Shown here: positions 21,567 through 34,110 of the stretch, piece after piece
How positions within the stretch are numbered: position 1 is the stretch's first letter
Layout: every line of letters starts with the position of its first letter
Source: Hysterangium stoloniferum
Taxonomy: Eukaryota; Basidiomycota; Agaricomycetes; Hysterangiales; Hysterangiaceae
Assembly: GCA_015178975.1 (NCBI GenBank)
Contig: WHVD01000217.1
Coordinates: forward strand, 1 to 64,000
Direction of reading: 5' to 3'
Length of the DNA stretch: 64,000 nt
Translations under genes and position numbers: made by a program
The notes under the pieces: generated by a model
The model's database searches: none
What the model was told of the DNA's origin: nothing
Seen by the model: only the letters and a program-made list of their open reading frames with translations

Positions 21567-24297
21567 AGATAGCCACTGATGATAACCCACATGTCACCGT
21601 AAATTGGAACTTACATAGTTTTCCAGTAGGCACATCGGCGCTGGCCACATCAGTACTGGCCACATCAGTCCCTCCCCTTCTCGGCTCACCTCCCATTCCA
21701 CGCCCCTTCTGGCTTGATACAGGTGCCAGTATACACGTATCACCAGACCATACCGACTTTATCTCCTTACACACTATATCCCCATGCCCTGTCACAGGCC
21801 TGGGGGGGTCATCGGTCATGGCTATCGGATTGGGCGATGTTCGCCTTCGCATTGAGAATGGGACCCACATTATTCTCCATGATGTTCTTTACATCCCTAC
21901 TGCATCTGTTTGACTTATCTCTGTCAGGTGTATCACTAGAGATTCCAATGTGACTGCTCATTTCAGTCATTCCTTATGCTGGCTCACGAGTTCTTCTGGT
22001 GCAACCATTGCACAAGGCTCACTACTTCCCCATAGGAACTTATATTCCCTAACATTACAGTCTACTGCCCCTGACCAGGTTTTCTTCTCCCATGGTCATC
22101 CTGATCTTGCCACATGGCACTGCCGCTTGGGTCATGCGAATTATCAATCCATCCTGGATATGGTCAAAAATGGTCTCATCAAAGGTGTGCCACTCTCCAC
22201 TCACCAGCATCCACCCAAGTGTGATTTTTGCATCCTCGGAAAGCAGACCAAAAATTCTGTACCCAAGGTGAGGGCACAGGGGGATGGGCATAAGGCTACA
22301 AGGCGCTTGGAAAAGATCTGGGTGGATTTGGCAGGTCCTAATGATATATTATTGATGATTACTCACATTACCCCTGGTCAATCCTGCTAACCCATAAAAG
22401 TGATGCTTTTCCAGCGCTCCAGACCTGGGAATGGGCACGGGAGGTGGAGACTGGCCTGAAAGTCGGAGTGTACAGGACAGACAATGGCAAATTAAAAAGT
22501 AATCAAATGCAACAGTGGCTCGAGTCTCATGGGACCCAGCACGAATACACAGCACCTTATACATCTGTGCATATAGGCCGTGTCGAGCACATACACCGTA
22601 CTTTAATGGGAAAGGCATGTACTATGCGTATATATGCTGGCTTACCTGCCCAATTTTGGGAGGAATTTTACCTTACTGCGACTCATGTACATGCAAAAAC
22701 TACTACAGTTCAACTTCAGAAACGATTACCTTGGGAACTTTGGCACGGCTGGTCACCGGATGTACTTATTTACGGGAGGTGGGGTGTCGGGCATTCGTCC
22801 TCATCCTCAGCAAACATAACCACAAAGTATACAAGCGATCAATCGAATGTATTCTTCTAGGATATTAACCCAACATGAAGGTGTATCAATGCTACGACCC
22901 AAAGGCAAATTTGATTTACATCTCTTACCATGTGCGATTCCTTGAAAGTCATGAAGGCCACATTAGGCCAAGCCTGGGCTCTAATGGTAGAGTACCACCA
23001 CCACACATCCCATTAACTCATGTTATGAACACCTCACCACCGCCATTGGATGACTCTGAGCCGATCATCCCTACATCTAGTACCTCCAATGTACCACCAG
23101 CTCCCCCTATCCCAGGTACCGATTCGATACCCCCTGTCCCTCCTGTCCCAGCACTCCCTTTGCCCACTGACATTGACATCCGTCAGTCCAATCGCATAGC
23201 CATGCACATTGCAGATCGCCCCTCCCGGGTAGCTACTGCTGTCCAGGCTTCCATTGACAGTGCAGCCCATGTGCGTGCACAGAAAGAACAGCGTCGCCTT
23301 GCTCTTCAGCAATTGCATGCAGACATTGCTGACATTCCCGATCACACAGAGGAGCCGGGGGGGCTGGCCAAGTCCCATGAGGACATATTGGCTGCGATCT
23401 CTAGTGATTCAGTGCCCTATGAGACGGACCCACTCACCTGGGAGGAGGCCAGGGATTTACCTCATGGTGATGCTTAGCATCTCAGCTACCAGGAGGAACT
23501 TGCGTCTCTGAAAAGTATGGGAGTATACAGGTTAGTTCCACCATCTGATGTCCCCTCAGGCACCAAGATCCATAAGGGAAAGCCTGTTTTTCATGTCAAA
23601 TGGAATGCCCTAGGTGAGGTGACCCGGCACAAGACTAGGCTGGTGTTTCGGGGGTATGAGCAGGTTCATGGCCAGGATTACACTAAAACAACCTCACCTA
23701 CAGCTCAGATGGAGTCGTGGTGACTTCTCCTGCATATCACAGCACATTTTGGTTGGGACGCACAACAGATCCATGTCAAGACCGCTTTCCTATATGGCCT
23801 ACTCCCTGATGATGAGACTCAATACATGTATCAACTGGCAGGCTTTGAAGAAGCAGGGAAGGAGTCTTGGGTTTGGCATCTTATCCGGGGTTTGTATGGC
23901 ATGAAACAAGCTGGCTGTATCTGGAATCAGACCATGCATGACAAGATGGTGGAATGGGGGTTCACACAATTGTCCAGTGAGTCATGTATATATTACCGCC
24001 ACACCTCGCAGGGCACAATAATTGCTGCTGTCCATGTGGACGACTATTTGTCCATTGCATCCTCCCAGGCCGAGAATGAATGGTTCAAAGCACAGATGCG
24101 AGAAGCTTGGACCATTTCTGACCTTGGGGAAGTCAGTTTCATCGTCGGTATTGCAGTTGAATGGGACCGGTCCAATCACACCGTTAAACTCTGCCAGACT
24201 GCACTTATCGATCAGATTATTTCCCAGTTTGGCCAGTCTGACTCTTCTCCTCTCTCCATCCCCATGGTCCCTGGCCTGAAATTGCGGCGCATCCAGT
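21567..24297 (+). pseudogene. copia element 2 Pol, truncated and broken
   Basis: Protease DTGA at about 21717 (FWLDTGASIHVS). Integrase HHCC (TWHCRLGH ... CDFC) at about 22112-22235. Catalytic pieces WVDLAGP and YRTDNGKLKS lie at about 22320-22500. Reverse transcriptase spans about 23400-24297 with VHVDDYLSIAS at about 24033. Stops at 21566, 21912, 22388, 23477 and 23720 interrupt it; the one at 23720 (TGG TGA CTT) is a candidate CGA-to-TGA change. RNase H is missing. Confidence 0.85.
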
Positions 24298-24298
24298 G

Positions 24299-24475
24299 AA
24301 AATTACCAATTCATGAATCTGAGACCATCCCTATAAAATCCAATTAATTGTCAATCAATTCCAGTCAATTCCAATAAATTTAAAATGATTGCAGTAAATT
24401 TACATTTAATTTTTCCATTCTATTCTGTGCTGTTCCATTCTGTCTCTCTCCACTGTCACTCTGTATCAAGACCTG
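24299..24475 (+). repeat. Repeat unit 2, right fragment (AATT-rich zone)
   Basis: Matches the reverse complement of about 51800-51970 in unit 4 (ATTACCAATTCATGAATYTG, GAGACCATCC). This shows that copia 2 and its flanks lie within one repeat unit. Confidence 0.7.
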
Positions 24476-25345
24476 TTCCCGGGAACTCCACGGAGTATCC
24501 TTTGGATATTATATTAGGTTCTGAACCATCTTCTGGACCACTATCAAGATCCAGAATCCACTGGAACCTGACCCTCATCCGTCAAGTACCCTTTGACTCA
24601 CATCCCATTCTGTCAGTCTGCCCCCTGACTAGGCACCTTCTGTTATGACCCAGAAAACCCACTGGACTCTGGACTCCACCCTATATACGCCCGAACACTC
24701 TGTATATCATGGACCAGTCACCAGACTCTGACTGGACTCCTGGAACCCCTCTAACAGAGCATAGAACCCTGCTCCCATTATGGTCCCATGACCTGTCATG
24801 ATTTGTCTGTGTCTCATGCACCAGTCCTCAGACTCTGCTGGACCTGCAAATCAACCTGTTTATACCTGATTCTCTGTGCCTGTCACCGGACTCTGACCAG
24901 ACTCCCGGAACCCCTCTACCAGAGCATAGAACCCTGCTCCCATTATGGTCTAATGACCTATCATGTTTTGGACCCCACTCCCATTCCATTCCATCCCTAA
25001 TGCCTAGTTTGGTATTTACTTGTTTCATTTTATGTTGAATAGTTCTGCCCCTCATAAATACTGGATTTAATATTATTACATTTCACAGTCTATATGAGTC
25101 TCCTATATTCATGTACTTAGAATCCAGTTTGAATCTTGAACAAGTTTGAATCTTGAACAAGTTTGGTGACAGGGGAGTGAATGGGATGGAGATGGAATGG
25201 AAAGCTAAAAGGTTAACTCTTATAATGAATCAAGTGTCAGAGATGCTGCAAGCAGTGATACCTAGGTGGAGGTTCCAAAGTGAGTCGATGGAAGGTTTTG
25301 AGTCTAAAATGGGTTGTGGAGGTCTGAGATGATGGGATCCTAACA
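24476..25345. mobile_element. Two LTR remnants
   Basis: 24476-25140 resembles the nested LTR at 16007-17061 (CCCCTCTAACAGAGCATAGAAC, ATGACCTGTCATGATTTG). 25167-25345 is a truncated minus-strand copy of the LTR at 49599-50188, starting at TGTTAGGATCC on the minus strand. Confidence 0.7.
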
Positions 25346-25349
25346 ACCT

Positions 25350-25770
25350 CAACCTTTCTCATCCCATTGACAATTTCAATTTCTTAAATCTTTGAAAGTC
25401 CTAAACTATTAATGGTCTCTGCCAGCATATTCAAATCAAATTTAGTAAATTCCAATCATTTGCAGTGAATTCTAATGATTGGCCATATCAGCTCCCAGTA
25501 ATTAAGGGTTAAACATTATCAAGATTGTTCTGTAATTGTGGGTTTGACTCACAGGTACACTATTTATCTTTAAGTCTACCTCAAAACTTATTCAAGTTAA
25601 ATTTGGACTACTTTAATGAGGTCCCATGTGTTGCCTCTGTGTGTGAAGAGATACCTGGAATATGGAGGTCCCCAGACACACATTGCAACTTTGGGAGAAA
25701 GTGGGTGGTGCCTGAACCCTCAAAGAGTGTTATACTATACCTGGGTAGCTATCCCATACAATTGCTTACC
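25350..25770 (+). repeat. Unit 2 end plus SINE-like segment, copy 2
   Basis: AATT-rich zone, then from about 25494 the A-box-like AAGGGTTAAACATTATC and B-box-like GTGGGTTTGACTCACAGG, with the conserved body to GGTCCCCAGACACACATTG at 25683. A longer tail (GGGAGAAAGTGGGTGGTGCC ...) is shared with copy 3. Confidence 0.7.
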
Positions 25771-26566
25771 CTCCTGCTTTGCAACCACTTTTGGATAACT
25801 TGGATGGCCTTCTAAAATGCCTTGAATCTCTGAATGTTGCTGAAAAAGACTATGCTATAGCCCATGCCTGCTTATATACTGCCTATCTGCTTGTTGCAAA
25901 ATTTATCCCTGTTCCAGAATCAGCTTCATTGCCTCCCCATGTCCATGCTGGTCATTTGATTAGCGACTCTGTTTTTTTTTTTTCAAGGATCACACTGATA
26001 TCCATAACATGTGGCAATGTCCTGTGAGATGGGAATACCACCAGGGAAGCAAAGTCACATGATCTGTTGAAGGCTACTGGCCAGGTCTCACTGGTGAATG
26101 GCTGCCCAACCATCCTCAGGGCTTGAAGTATGTTGTTGATCAGGGACCCACTCAAACTCCATGGTCTGCCTTATTCTTTGAGGTTTCCCCTGCTGAGCTG
26201 CCCCCCTCTGCAGGGAACAGTTACATCAAAGAAATCCCTAACATTTACACTCCAGTTCAGGAAGCTTAGTTGGGAGCTGGGTCATAAAGCCCTACCTCTG
26301 TAAATGTATGATGAATCTGAACATCTAACTCCATGATTGGCACTGAATGTAGTGGGCTTGCCTGTGCCAGCACAGAGGAGGCAGAGCCAGGTGGAGCTGC
26401 ACAAGATGCTGCTGAAAAGACTAGAATGCAGTTGACTGTACAACCATCTATGAAGAGCTTCCTAACTTCAGGTGATAGTGCAAAGAGTTTGCCATGTGGA
26501 ACCATTGAAGGGGAGTCCATCACTTTGCCAAGGTGTTTTTTTGTGAAACTTATGATATTTTATCCC
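25771..26566 (+). other. Possible decayed coding fragment
   Basis: An 82-codon stretch at 25779-26027 and a second open stretch at about 26090-26265 have ordinary amino-acid composition, but no motif I recognise and no splice-consistent join. It may be the remains of an element ORF or a host gene fragment. I see nothing firmer. Confidence 0.25.
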
Positions 26567-27392
26567 TGTTACGACCGGACAATCCCACCAGACTCCGGGC
26601 ACTAACCCGTACGCCCCCACGTGCTACAAGCACCAATAATCTGTTTATAGGATTTCCCGCCCAGACTCCGTTACGTCAAGACTCGTTACGTTCGACCTCA
26701 TTATGACACATATCAGTCACCGGACTTCCCCCGGACTCCGTCTCTGTCTATGTCTGTCTTCATCCCACGCATCAGTCACCGGATCCCGCTCAGAATCCCG
26801 TCACTGCTCTAATCGAGCCCCGTTCCCATTTTAGTCAAATGACCTGTCACGATTTAGGACTCTGCTCCCGCTCCATTTCCCGTTATGGGTTATGCTTTGT
26901 CATGATTCGGACTCCACTCCGTTCTGTCCTGTTCCTAACACCAAACTTGGTGTTTACATTTCCCATTTTATGTTTTGCTCATTTCATCTCATTATTACTG
27001 GATTCGGTATGTCATGCATTCCACGGTCTATATAAACTGGCAGATGTTGTACATACAATCCAGTCAGAAAATCGGCTTAGATTCCCCCCAGTAATCTAAT
27101 ACATTTTCTGCTCTAAACTCCTACTTGAATCACACCACTCACATTAGTCGGAGCGAACAGGCTCTGGCACATCTATCTCTCTCAGTTATCTCGACTCACG
27201 ACCTCTTGACCCATGACCTCTGACCTACGACCCCTCAAACCATGAACCCTGCCTGGACTCCCCAGGATTCCCATCCGCCTGTCTGAAATTGGACAACCCA
27301 ATCTCATGAGGGCGCAGCCTATAAGCTGAAGCCAAGTCCTACTGGATATTCTGTGGGTCTCTCTGGAGACCCACTGTGTACGTACCCTAACA
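26567..27392 (+). mobile_element. Gypsy-type LTR (about 826 bp)
   Basis: Begins TGTTACGACCGGAC and ends ACCCTAACA. Contains GGCGCAGCCTATAAGCTGAA at about 27311. CG sites are unusually well kept, so this copy is younger or less deaminated than those at 36-51 kb. No matching 5-bp target duplication is visible, so its far flank may be internal element sequence. Confidence 0.75.
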
Positions 27393-28658
27393 CAATACAT
27401 TGTTGTGTTGTACCTTAACGGTCAATATTCTTCATATATAGAATGGGTAGAACTTCCACCACTCTTCACACAGAGTAAAGTACACAGGTAGCAAAGGGGA
27501 AGGGGGGTGGAGGTGGGAGGGCCAGTGTCAGTGCCAACTCTGGCAATCCCATTTCCATGTGGAGTGGTGTGCTGGGAGTGGGGTATCATTGTTGTATGAC
27601 CTCCTTCTTGCCAAGTTGCATTCTCAATGTGTGGAAATCCAAATACATGGTTGCTGATCAGATGGATAATGTGATCTTCGTGTATGGAGTGTCATGGGAT
27701 CAGAGTGTGGAAAATTCAGACTAATGTGTACTGCCTCCCCCCCCTAGCCCCACCTATTATGAAGGTCAAACATTAATGAGGGAAAATATTGACAATGCCT
27801 CACATCATTCTGACTATGCGGCAAGGTGGTGATGTGGTGAGTTCTCATGTTGGGTGAGATACATATGGCAAAGAAGGACCTAGAGGATATCAAGCAAGAA
27901 ATTCTGGCAGTGGTGGAAAGGGTGCAGGGTGAAAGTGGGGGCATTCAAATATTAACTGGAATCGGGGAAGGACAAACTAACAAGATTGTGTGAGATGGAG
28001 GAGGAGTGATCAATGGGTGAGCCTCACAATCATGGGTGACACAACTTCTTGCCATCATTTGCTCACTCTGGTCATCCTTATGTGCCACCTGCATTGTAGT
28101 TGTGTGTGGTTCACCCCCAAATGTACCCACATGTACTTACCATAGTGGAATCTACATGTTGTAAATCTACGAGTCAGAGTCAGACTTTGGTCACTCCTGG
28201 TTACTTCTGTGTCTTTCTATCTTCTATTCTCACACTGTGCTGTGTATGACTATCCATGGTCAAACATACTGTGTAGGTCAAGAATGTATCGGCTGATACA
28301 CATCATGAGCGGAAAATGTCCTTGATTCCTTAATTCACCCCTATACTGGAGCTGGTTTCAATGTTTATTGTGCAGGAAATACAAAAACTGTCTAATACGG
28401 CATTTTATTACGTATCCAGTGCCTATTGAATCATATATCTGTATATATGTTTCGAAACAGGATGAGGCTTATTTTAAATCAAGCCTAGAAGCTCGGAATG
28501 GAATAAAATAGAAGATATTATAGATGCCGTTTGGCCTCTGTGGCTTAATCTGTCTTTTGGAACTTATCAAGTGCTATTTTCTTGGTTTTGTAGAGCAAAT
28601 AAATTCAATATTTGTCTGAGTGAAGAATCTGTACAGTGATACAAAAGACGGTTAGTTA
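27393..28658. other. Non-coding, partly element-derived
   Basis: 27400-27480 (CAATATTCTTCATATATAGA) is related to about 62040-62115, so it is probably internal retroelement sequence. The rest, including the likely 3' UTR of the P450 (28440-28658), holds no ORF or repeat border that I can support. Confidence 0.5.
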
Positions 28659-30778
28659 CTAGAGTTGATTTAGTAGGGCTTCCGCGGCTATCGAACGAGG
28701 GGTAAAGCTACATTCGAAAGATGCAGGACGTCTATCGATATTCAGTCTTCGGGTTTTACGACATTTAGTCACAATACTAACGAAAAAATTCCTGGCGTGA
28801 AGGTATTACGATTGAGCGGAGGTGAACCGGGAGGGAGAGCGATATTGAAGACGTGCAAAATTGATGCTATGGTAATAAACAAAGCATTCTCGGCCAGAGG
28901 GCGGCCAGGGCATACCCTATCGTCTTCGATTAGTGGCGTACATTTACCCCAACTCCTTCTTACCGTCTTCCGAAACCAAAGGCAGCTGCCGGGTCCTTCA
29001 TGGCCGGGGAGTCTAAAAACCGTTCAGGCTTGAACGCCATTGGATCCGGGCCATACATGGCACCTGAGTGAAGTATGCCCCTTTAATCCCATGAGATCAA
29101 ATGGGCTTCATAGTGGCATACAACAAACCATGAATTTCCTATGACTATGGTACCAGCAGGTATAAAGTATTGACCAACGATGTCATCTTGCATAAGACGG
29201 TGTGGAAGTGAGCCGGGTAGGAGGGGATGCCAACGTAATACCTCTTTGCATAGCGCTTTAACATATGGCAGACTGCTACGATCTTCTAATGATGGCAAGC
29301 GGGTTGCTCCTATAACTTTATCGAGTTCCTTTTGGGCAGTAAACTGAGCTTCGGGATAAAGAACCATAGCGAAGATGAATATTTGCAAGGTGGATGTTGT
29401 CTGAAAGTGCAAAATTACTGAGCATGGCCGAAGCCAGAAAGCGAGATGTTTATCATACTGTGTCAGAACCTCCTGCATATACAACGCCTGCTATATTGCT
29501 AATGAGTTCTTCTTCGCTTTCGGGGATCTTCTGATCACGGGCGTTCGCATACGCGTTCTCCAGTAATGTCGCGGTTAGTGACGGTTTCGCAGTTCCAGCC
29601 CCCTAAACATTTATCTGATTTTTAATCATTAACGAATGAGGCAAGGAAGCGTACGAGTTCTTTCTTAACAAATTTGAAAGGTATAGTAGGCATATCTGTC
29701 ACCGTCTTCCTCCAAATTCTAGCCGTCTTCTTAAAGCCGGCGCCAGGGAACCATTCAGGAACGTGTCTTACTATAATATTAATAAGACAAAGCGGTGAAA
29801 AAATAGGGAACTATGGTCACATAGGGGTATCGCGTTGACCAAATATGATCCTGGAGCGCCAACAGTGCCCGCTAATCCAATTGCAAATTCAGCCGTCGCA
29901 ATGTATGGGTCGTTTTCTGGGAGTATATCTATCCCATATGTGATCTGTATCCCAGATCGAAAGAAATTAGTTCAGTGCAATGTGTTTAACTGTGTCCATA
30001 TGACCTCCATAATAACTGCACCTATCGAGTGTCGGATATGTGATTGCCAGTCACTGGCATTGAGGGATTTATGAAGTTTCTGCAACAGGTTTCTACCAAT
30101 AGTTTCCGTTCAAACCTTCCAATTTATACGATACCACGAGGTGACTTACCGTGCATGCTTGACTTGGACTGGAGTGTACTGTGTCAGCACCGTGCTATTC
30201 AATTTCTGATGAAAACCATGTCGATGCTGTCGCCATCGTTCGCCGTAGGGCATCAGGCCGATTGCCCAATTCCATCCTACTCTGGAAAATGGGTATAAGA
30301 CGTTTTTACAGATTAAATTATAGCAAAAGAGAACATACAAATCAAGCATAGGAAGTATGGCACGATCAGAATAGATCCCCCCTCTTTTGTCAAACAGTTC
30401 ATAGGCCATTTCGGCGGAATGAACATATAACAAAGAGGTGCCTAAGACATTGAGATATACAAGGTCACCTAAGCGAGAATTAGAAATGCATTGGCCTCAT
30501 TCAGAGAGGACAATCACCATATCTCTTATTCCATTTAGAAAGTGTTTCCCATTCATTTCGAGTTGGTATATCTCTTAGATTCCCTATCAAAAAATCGCCA
30601 CGAGGACCTGGGGGTAGCTTTAATCCTGTTGGAAGGGAGAGGAGTCAACACCCGATAAGAATCGTATATTAAGTGCATCAAACACACCTTTGGGAACACG
30701 TGTCCGAAATAGTAACTGCAAGGTCAAGATAAGTACACCAATGGCAGTGAACATGCCTACTGCATTGAGTGGTAGCAT
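28659..30778 (-). CDS. Cytochrome P450 monooxygenase, 12 exons, intact
   Basis: Joining exons with GT-AG borders gives an uninterrupted 509-aa P450. On the minus strand the exons are 30778-30688, 30625-30518, 30468-30339, 30281-30150, 30092-30005, 29944-29821, 29770-29655, 29602-29459, 29400-29129, 29080-28964, 28916-28782 and 28731-28659. Visible: N-terminal membrane anchor (residues about 4-25), hinge LPPGPR (34-39), I-helix AGGSDTT (306-312), ExxR at 364-367, PERF (420-423), and the haem loop FGFGRRVCPG (436-445) with Cys443. Length is normal for the family. It would be an ER-bound haem monooxygenase needing a P450 reductase. The substrate is not readable from sequence. It lies divergently about 3.4 kb from terpene synthase copy A, which fits oxidation of a sesquiterpene (inference). 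Donors are variable (for example GTCATA, GTTTGT), so some borders could be off by a few bases. Confidence 0.9.
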
Positions 30779-31346
30779 CGTGGAGAGTGCCAGATGAGCT
30801 GCTATATTTCATTCTTCAATCTGTCCCCTTTGTACATTTTAGTAGGGCACACCACACCTGAGTGTGAGATGGTTCTCTTGTATTAATAACATCAGACTGT
30901 CTCAGGCTGTCTGATGCTTACGTGCTTTTGATTCAGAGGTGACGACGCAAGGAATATGGCGATACGGTTGCCATCATAAAATCATGATGAACTTCGAAGC
31001 GACGAACTCGAATCGTCAAGACGAATGATGTCAGCGACATGGCGGCAGCCCTTCGCTGGTGCGTAAGGTTGCCGAAGTTCGGTCCTGAAGCTAGGTTCGG
31101 ATTGTGAGCCGCAGAACCAAACCACAGGTTTAGGTCCTGTTCGGTCACAGTCCAACTCTCAGATACTTGGTTCCGTTCAAAGTTCAGAGCAGTTGATGAT
31201 TTTAAGAACAAGGTTCGAGTCGCGAACCGTACTATATATATACTTACATATTTGTCAGGTTATTGCTACCGGTAGATTATAATCAATGCGGCAATGCTGG
31301 ACCACATGGCTTGGGACATCACAATGTAATCCTTCACCTAAAAATA
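30779..31346. other. P450 upstream region; duplicated from 30970
   Basis: Shared 5' flank of the minus-strand P450. From 30970 (GCCATCAT) it is colinear with 51030-51375. CG dinucleotides here (for example GAAGCGACGAACTCG) appear as TG/CA in the other copy (GAAGTGACAAACTCA). Confidence 0.8.
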
Positions 31347-31612
31347 TCAAAAATACCTCGCACCTAAATATTTTCCACCGCGGTTTAAGGGGTATACAGT
31401 AGATACAGAGTAGTGGAGATGGCTACCCAGGTATAGGATGGGGCTCTTCGATGGTTCAGGCGCCTCCCACTTTCTCCCAAAGTCGCAATGTGTGTCTAGG
31501 GACCTCCATATTCTAGTCATCTCTTCACACGCAGAGGGGACACACGGGACCTCATTAAAGTAGTCCACATTTAACTTGAATAAGGTTTGAGGTAGACCTT
31601 AAAGAGAGATAG
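31347..31612 (-). repeat. SINE-like segment, copy 3 (head deleted)
   Basis: Body and tail of the SINE-like segment on the minus strand. Homology stops at ACTATCTCTCTTTAAGG, so both pol III boxes are missing. It is fused directly to truncated repeat unit 3 at about 31613. Confidence 0.7.
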
Positions 31613-31613
31613 T

Positions 31614-33193
31614 GGAGGCGAAATTGCTCCCGCTGGCATTGCTTCCGCTGTACCAAAAATACTTCCTTGCTATACGCGCTCACTGATTTTGCGACGCTAA
31701 GCTGAATAACAACCTCACAATGATGGCGCTAAAAGCGCCCACGAATCCACCAAGCTCCTTTACTATACAAGTGATGATCATGTATCCCGCCTGTGCGCCC
31801 AAATTACATGTACTATAACTAATCTACACGGAATGTAGTCCGTTGGAGACCATAACGAACTGACGCAGCCTGTCCAACCCCTGGATAGGGTACGTCATAC
31901 TGATCGCTTGTGTGCATGAGCACGTCATGCTGATCGCCTGTGCATGGCACGTCATGCTGATCGCCTGCGCATGAGCACGTCATGCTGATTGCCAGCAAAA
32001 AGACATTCAAGCATGAGTCAGAAGCCGGGTCCCTGGTCAGCCCCTGCTCTACCAAGTCACGCCTGATCAGCCTGTTACGATGAGCCCTTTATTCTTACTA
32101 TACCCTTTTATAGCATACTCATGGACACTGTAGATTATTGGTAGGTACTTTATAGAATCCGTCATACAGATATACCAGACTGAGATCGTTGAAGTGGCCT
32201 CTTGAGTACTCACGGGTCGTACAGCAGCTTACTCACACCGACAGCCTCTCGACAAGCACAAGTCAATCAACCATCTCCAATTCGTGTGTCAATAACAGGT
32301 CTCACACTTATCCTTATCACTTCACTCACTTATATTTCCGATCAATACTCCGCATACCTCAGGCGCTTCACCTATTGTGCCGACTGACTACTAGGTAGCT
32401 TATCGTACTAGTTATTTACAGGTATTAATAGTCGCTTCACCTTTGTGTGTCGACTGAGCTCATAGCGAGATTATTGTCGGAGTCTTGATTTCTAACATTT
32501 GGATGAAAAAATATGTGTGAATATGTGCACTAATTTTTCTCGGTTGCCCGTTACACACATATCACTGTAATAATAAGTAAAAGCGGAAGGTTTATGACAT
32601 AATTGATGTTTTCCTGACACGGCTGGAAACGACTTATTATTCGTACAATTTGGTTCTTCTGATCCGAGTTACTGCACAGCAAACGCAAATACCCACAACT
32701 GTGGGTAGACCCTATTGGTAGGCAGGTATTATGGGGCCCCACTTCGTGGTAGCGTCCACCCCCAGTGACATGTTGATGCCTGAAACTGGGCCCTAATAGC
32801 GTATGTCAGAATTCCGATAAGGAGAACGGTCCATATGTTGCTTATCACTCCAGCCTCTCTGAATTTGCAGGTTTCTTGACAACAATCATAGCTGAGTTTA
32901 ACAGAAGTGTCATATTTTCCGGTTTTTCGACGTTCACGATACCCCTCCGCGTGGTCACCAACTCACAGAGAACATTATTTTTCCATTCAACACGTGTTTT
33001 TGTCGAATCTGAATTTTGAAGTGACAAATGATTGGGAAATTCGCCATTAACTTGTGAACATTTTGAAGGGTGTTACGTGAACTGGAGGCATCACTTTGTT
33101 AACAGAGTGTCTTCTTAGAGTCCCACGTGTGTTGCTTTGCTTCTCTGCTTCCCTTTTCTAAAACCAATTTATTTCACCAATGTTTTTGAAAAA
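31614..33193 (-). repeat. Undescribed repeat unit 3
   Basis: Near-identical reverse complement of 10865-12444; only scattered single-base differences are seen by eye over about 1.58 kb. With unit 1 it forms a long inverted repeat that encloses both copia elements and the P450. Confidence 0.85.
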
Positions 33194-33735
33194 TTACGTT
33201 TTACAATTGCCATCAGAATGGCTTCGTCCGACCTTAGGCCAAATACAGACAGTTAATTTCTCACGCCATGGGAATGTCATTCATCTCCTTTCAGAGCAGT
33301 GGAATTCTTGAAGAAGGTCAAATTGACGGGAAATAATTTCCGAAGTAAGCAAAAGTATAGCTCTCAAGTGAGTTTTTATCTTGTGTTGGTGAATCATTTG
33401 TCACTTCAAAATTCAGATTCCACCAAACTGGGTGTTGAATGGAAGGAGAATGTTCTCTGTGAGTTCGTGACCACGCGGAGGGGTATCGTGAATGTAGTAA
33501 AACCGGAAAATATAACACTTCTGTCAAACTCGTCTATGGTTTGAAGATTGTTGCCAATAAACCTGTGAATGATAAGCAACATATGGACTGTTCTCCTTAT
33601 CCGAATTCTGACGCACGCTGTCAGGCCTAGTTTCAGGCATCAGCGGGTCACTAGGTTTCGTTCTACCGAGAAGACGTCCTTGAAACCGAGTCAACACGAT
33701 AGTGGGAACCGATGAAAGACAACGTACATTTAAGG
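33194..33735 (+). repeat. Repeat-unit segment in opposite orientation (palindrome arm)
   Basis: 33396-33653 (CATTTGTCACTTCAAAATTC to GGGTCACTAGG) is a plus-strand copy of the sequence found on the minus strand at about 32775-33033, giving two facing arms of about 250 bp separated by about 360 bp. The part just left of it (about 33225-33350) matches about 54870-54985 of unit 4. Confidence 0.75.
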
Positions 33736-33738
33736 GTC

Positions 33739-34060
33739 CCAAGGCGATATAAGCCCCGAGGGCTAGAGGGTTAAACTTTATCAAGATCGTTCGATGGTTC
33801 GACCCGCGGGTACATTATTTCCTCATTCAATTCAATTCGGACACTTTACTGATGTCTCCTGTGTTGCCTCCGCGTGTGAAGGTGTTGCGTGGAATATAGA
33901 GGTCCCCGGACAAATGTTGCCCCGGAGAAAGCGGGAATGCCTCCAATGCCTGAGGCCTGGCCGTCAAAGAAGCTGTTGGTTGACTTTCTGTGGTTCCCAG
34001 CTATTCAGTACCCAATACCACTTATTGATATTACTGGACGTAAAAGTGTATCCCATGGAT
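33739..34060 (+). repeat. SINE-like segment, copy 5, upstream of terpene synthase A
   Basis: AGGGCTAGAGGGTTAAAC (A-box-like) and ATGGTTCGACCCGCGG (a good B-box match) with the conserved body. It ends about 45 bp before the TATA-like box of the synthase. Confidence 0.7.
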
Positions 34061-34102
34061 AATATTTATCAGTAAAACAACAATTTTAAGTTCCATTAAG
34101 AG

Positions 34103-34110
34103 TATATAAA
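34103..34110 (+). promoter_or_regulatory. TATA-like box of terpene synthase copy A
   Basis: TATATAAA 73 bp upstream of the ATG, in a stretch (GAGTATATAAARACCARTGG) conserved at the same distance in copy B. Confidence 0.6.

Larger units (their letters stand above)
20144..24297 (+). mobile_element. Ty1/copia LTR retrotransposon 2 (3' truncated)
   Basis: 5' LTR 20144-20491, primer-binding-like GGTTATGGGCC at 20492, then gag and pol related to but clearly distinct from element 1. Homology ends at about 24297 inside the RT to RNase H connection, where unit 2 DNA resumes (AAATTACCAATTCATGAAT). There is no 3' LTR. Several in-frame stops are present. Confidence 0.9.

Noticed and set aside
20144-24297. 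Complete copia element with 3' LTR
   Set aside because: No second copy of the 348-bp LTR is found downstream; homology ends before RNase H.
28797-29033. 78-aa plus-strand ORF
   Set aside because: Shadow of the last P450 exons (haem-binding region) on the minus strand.
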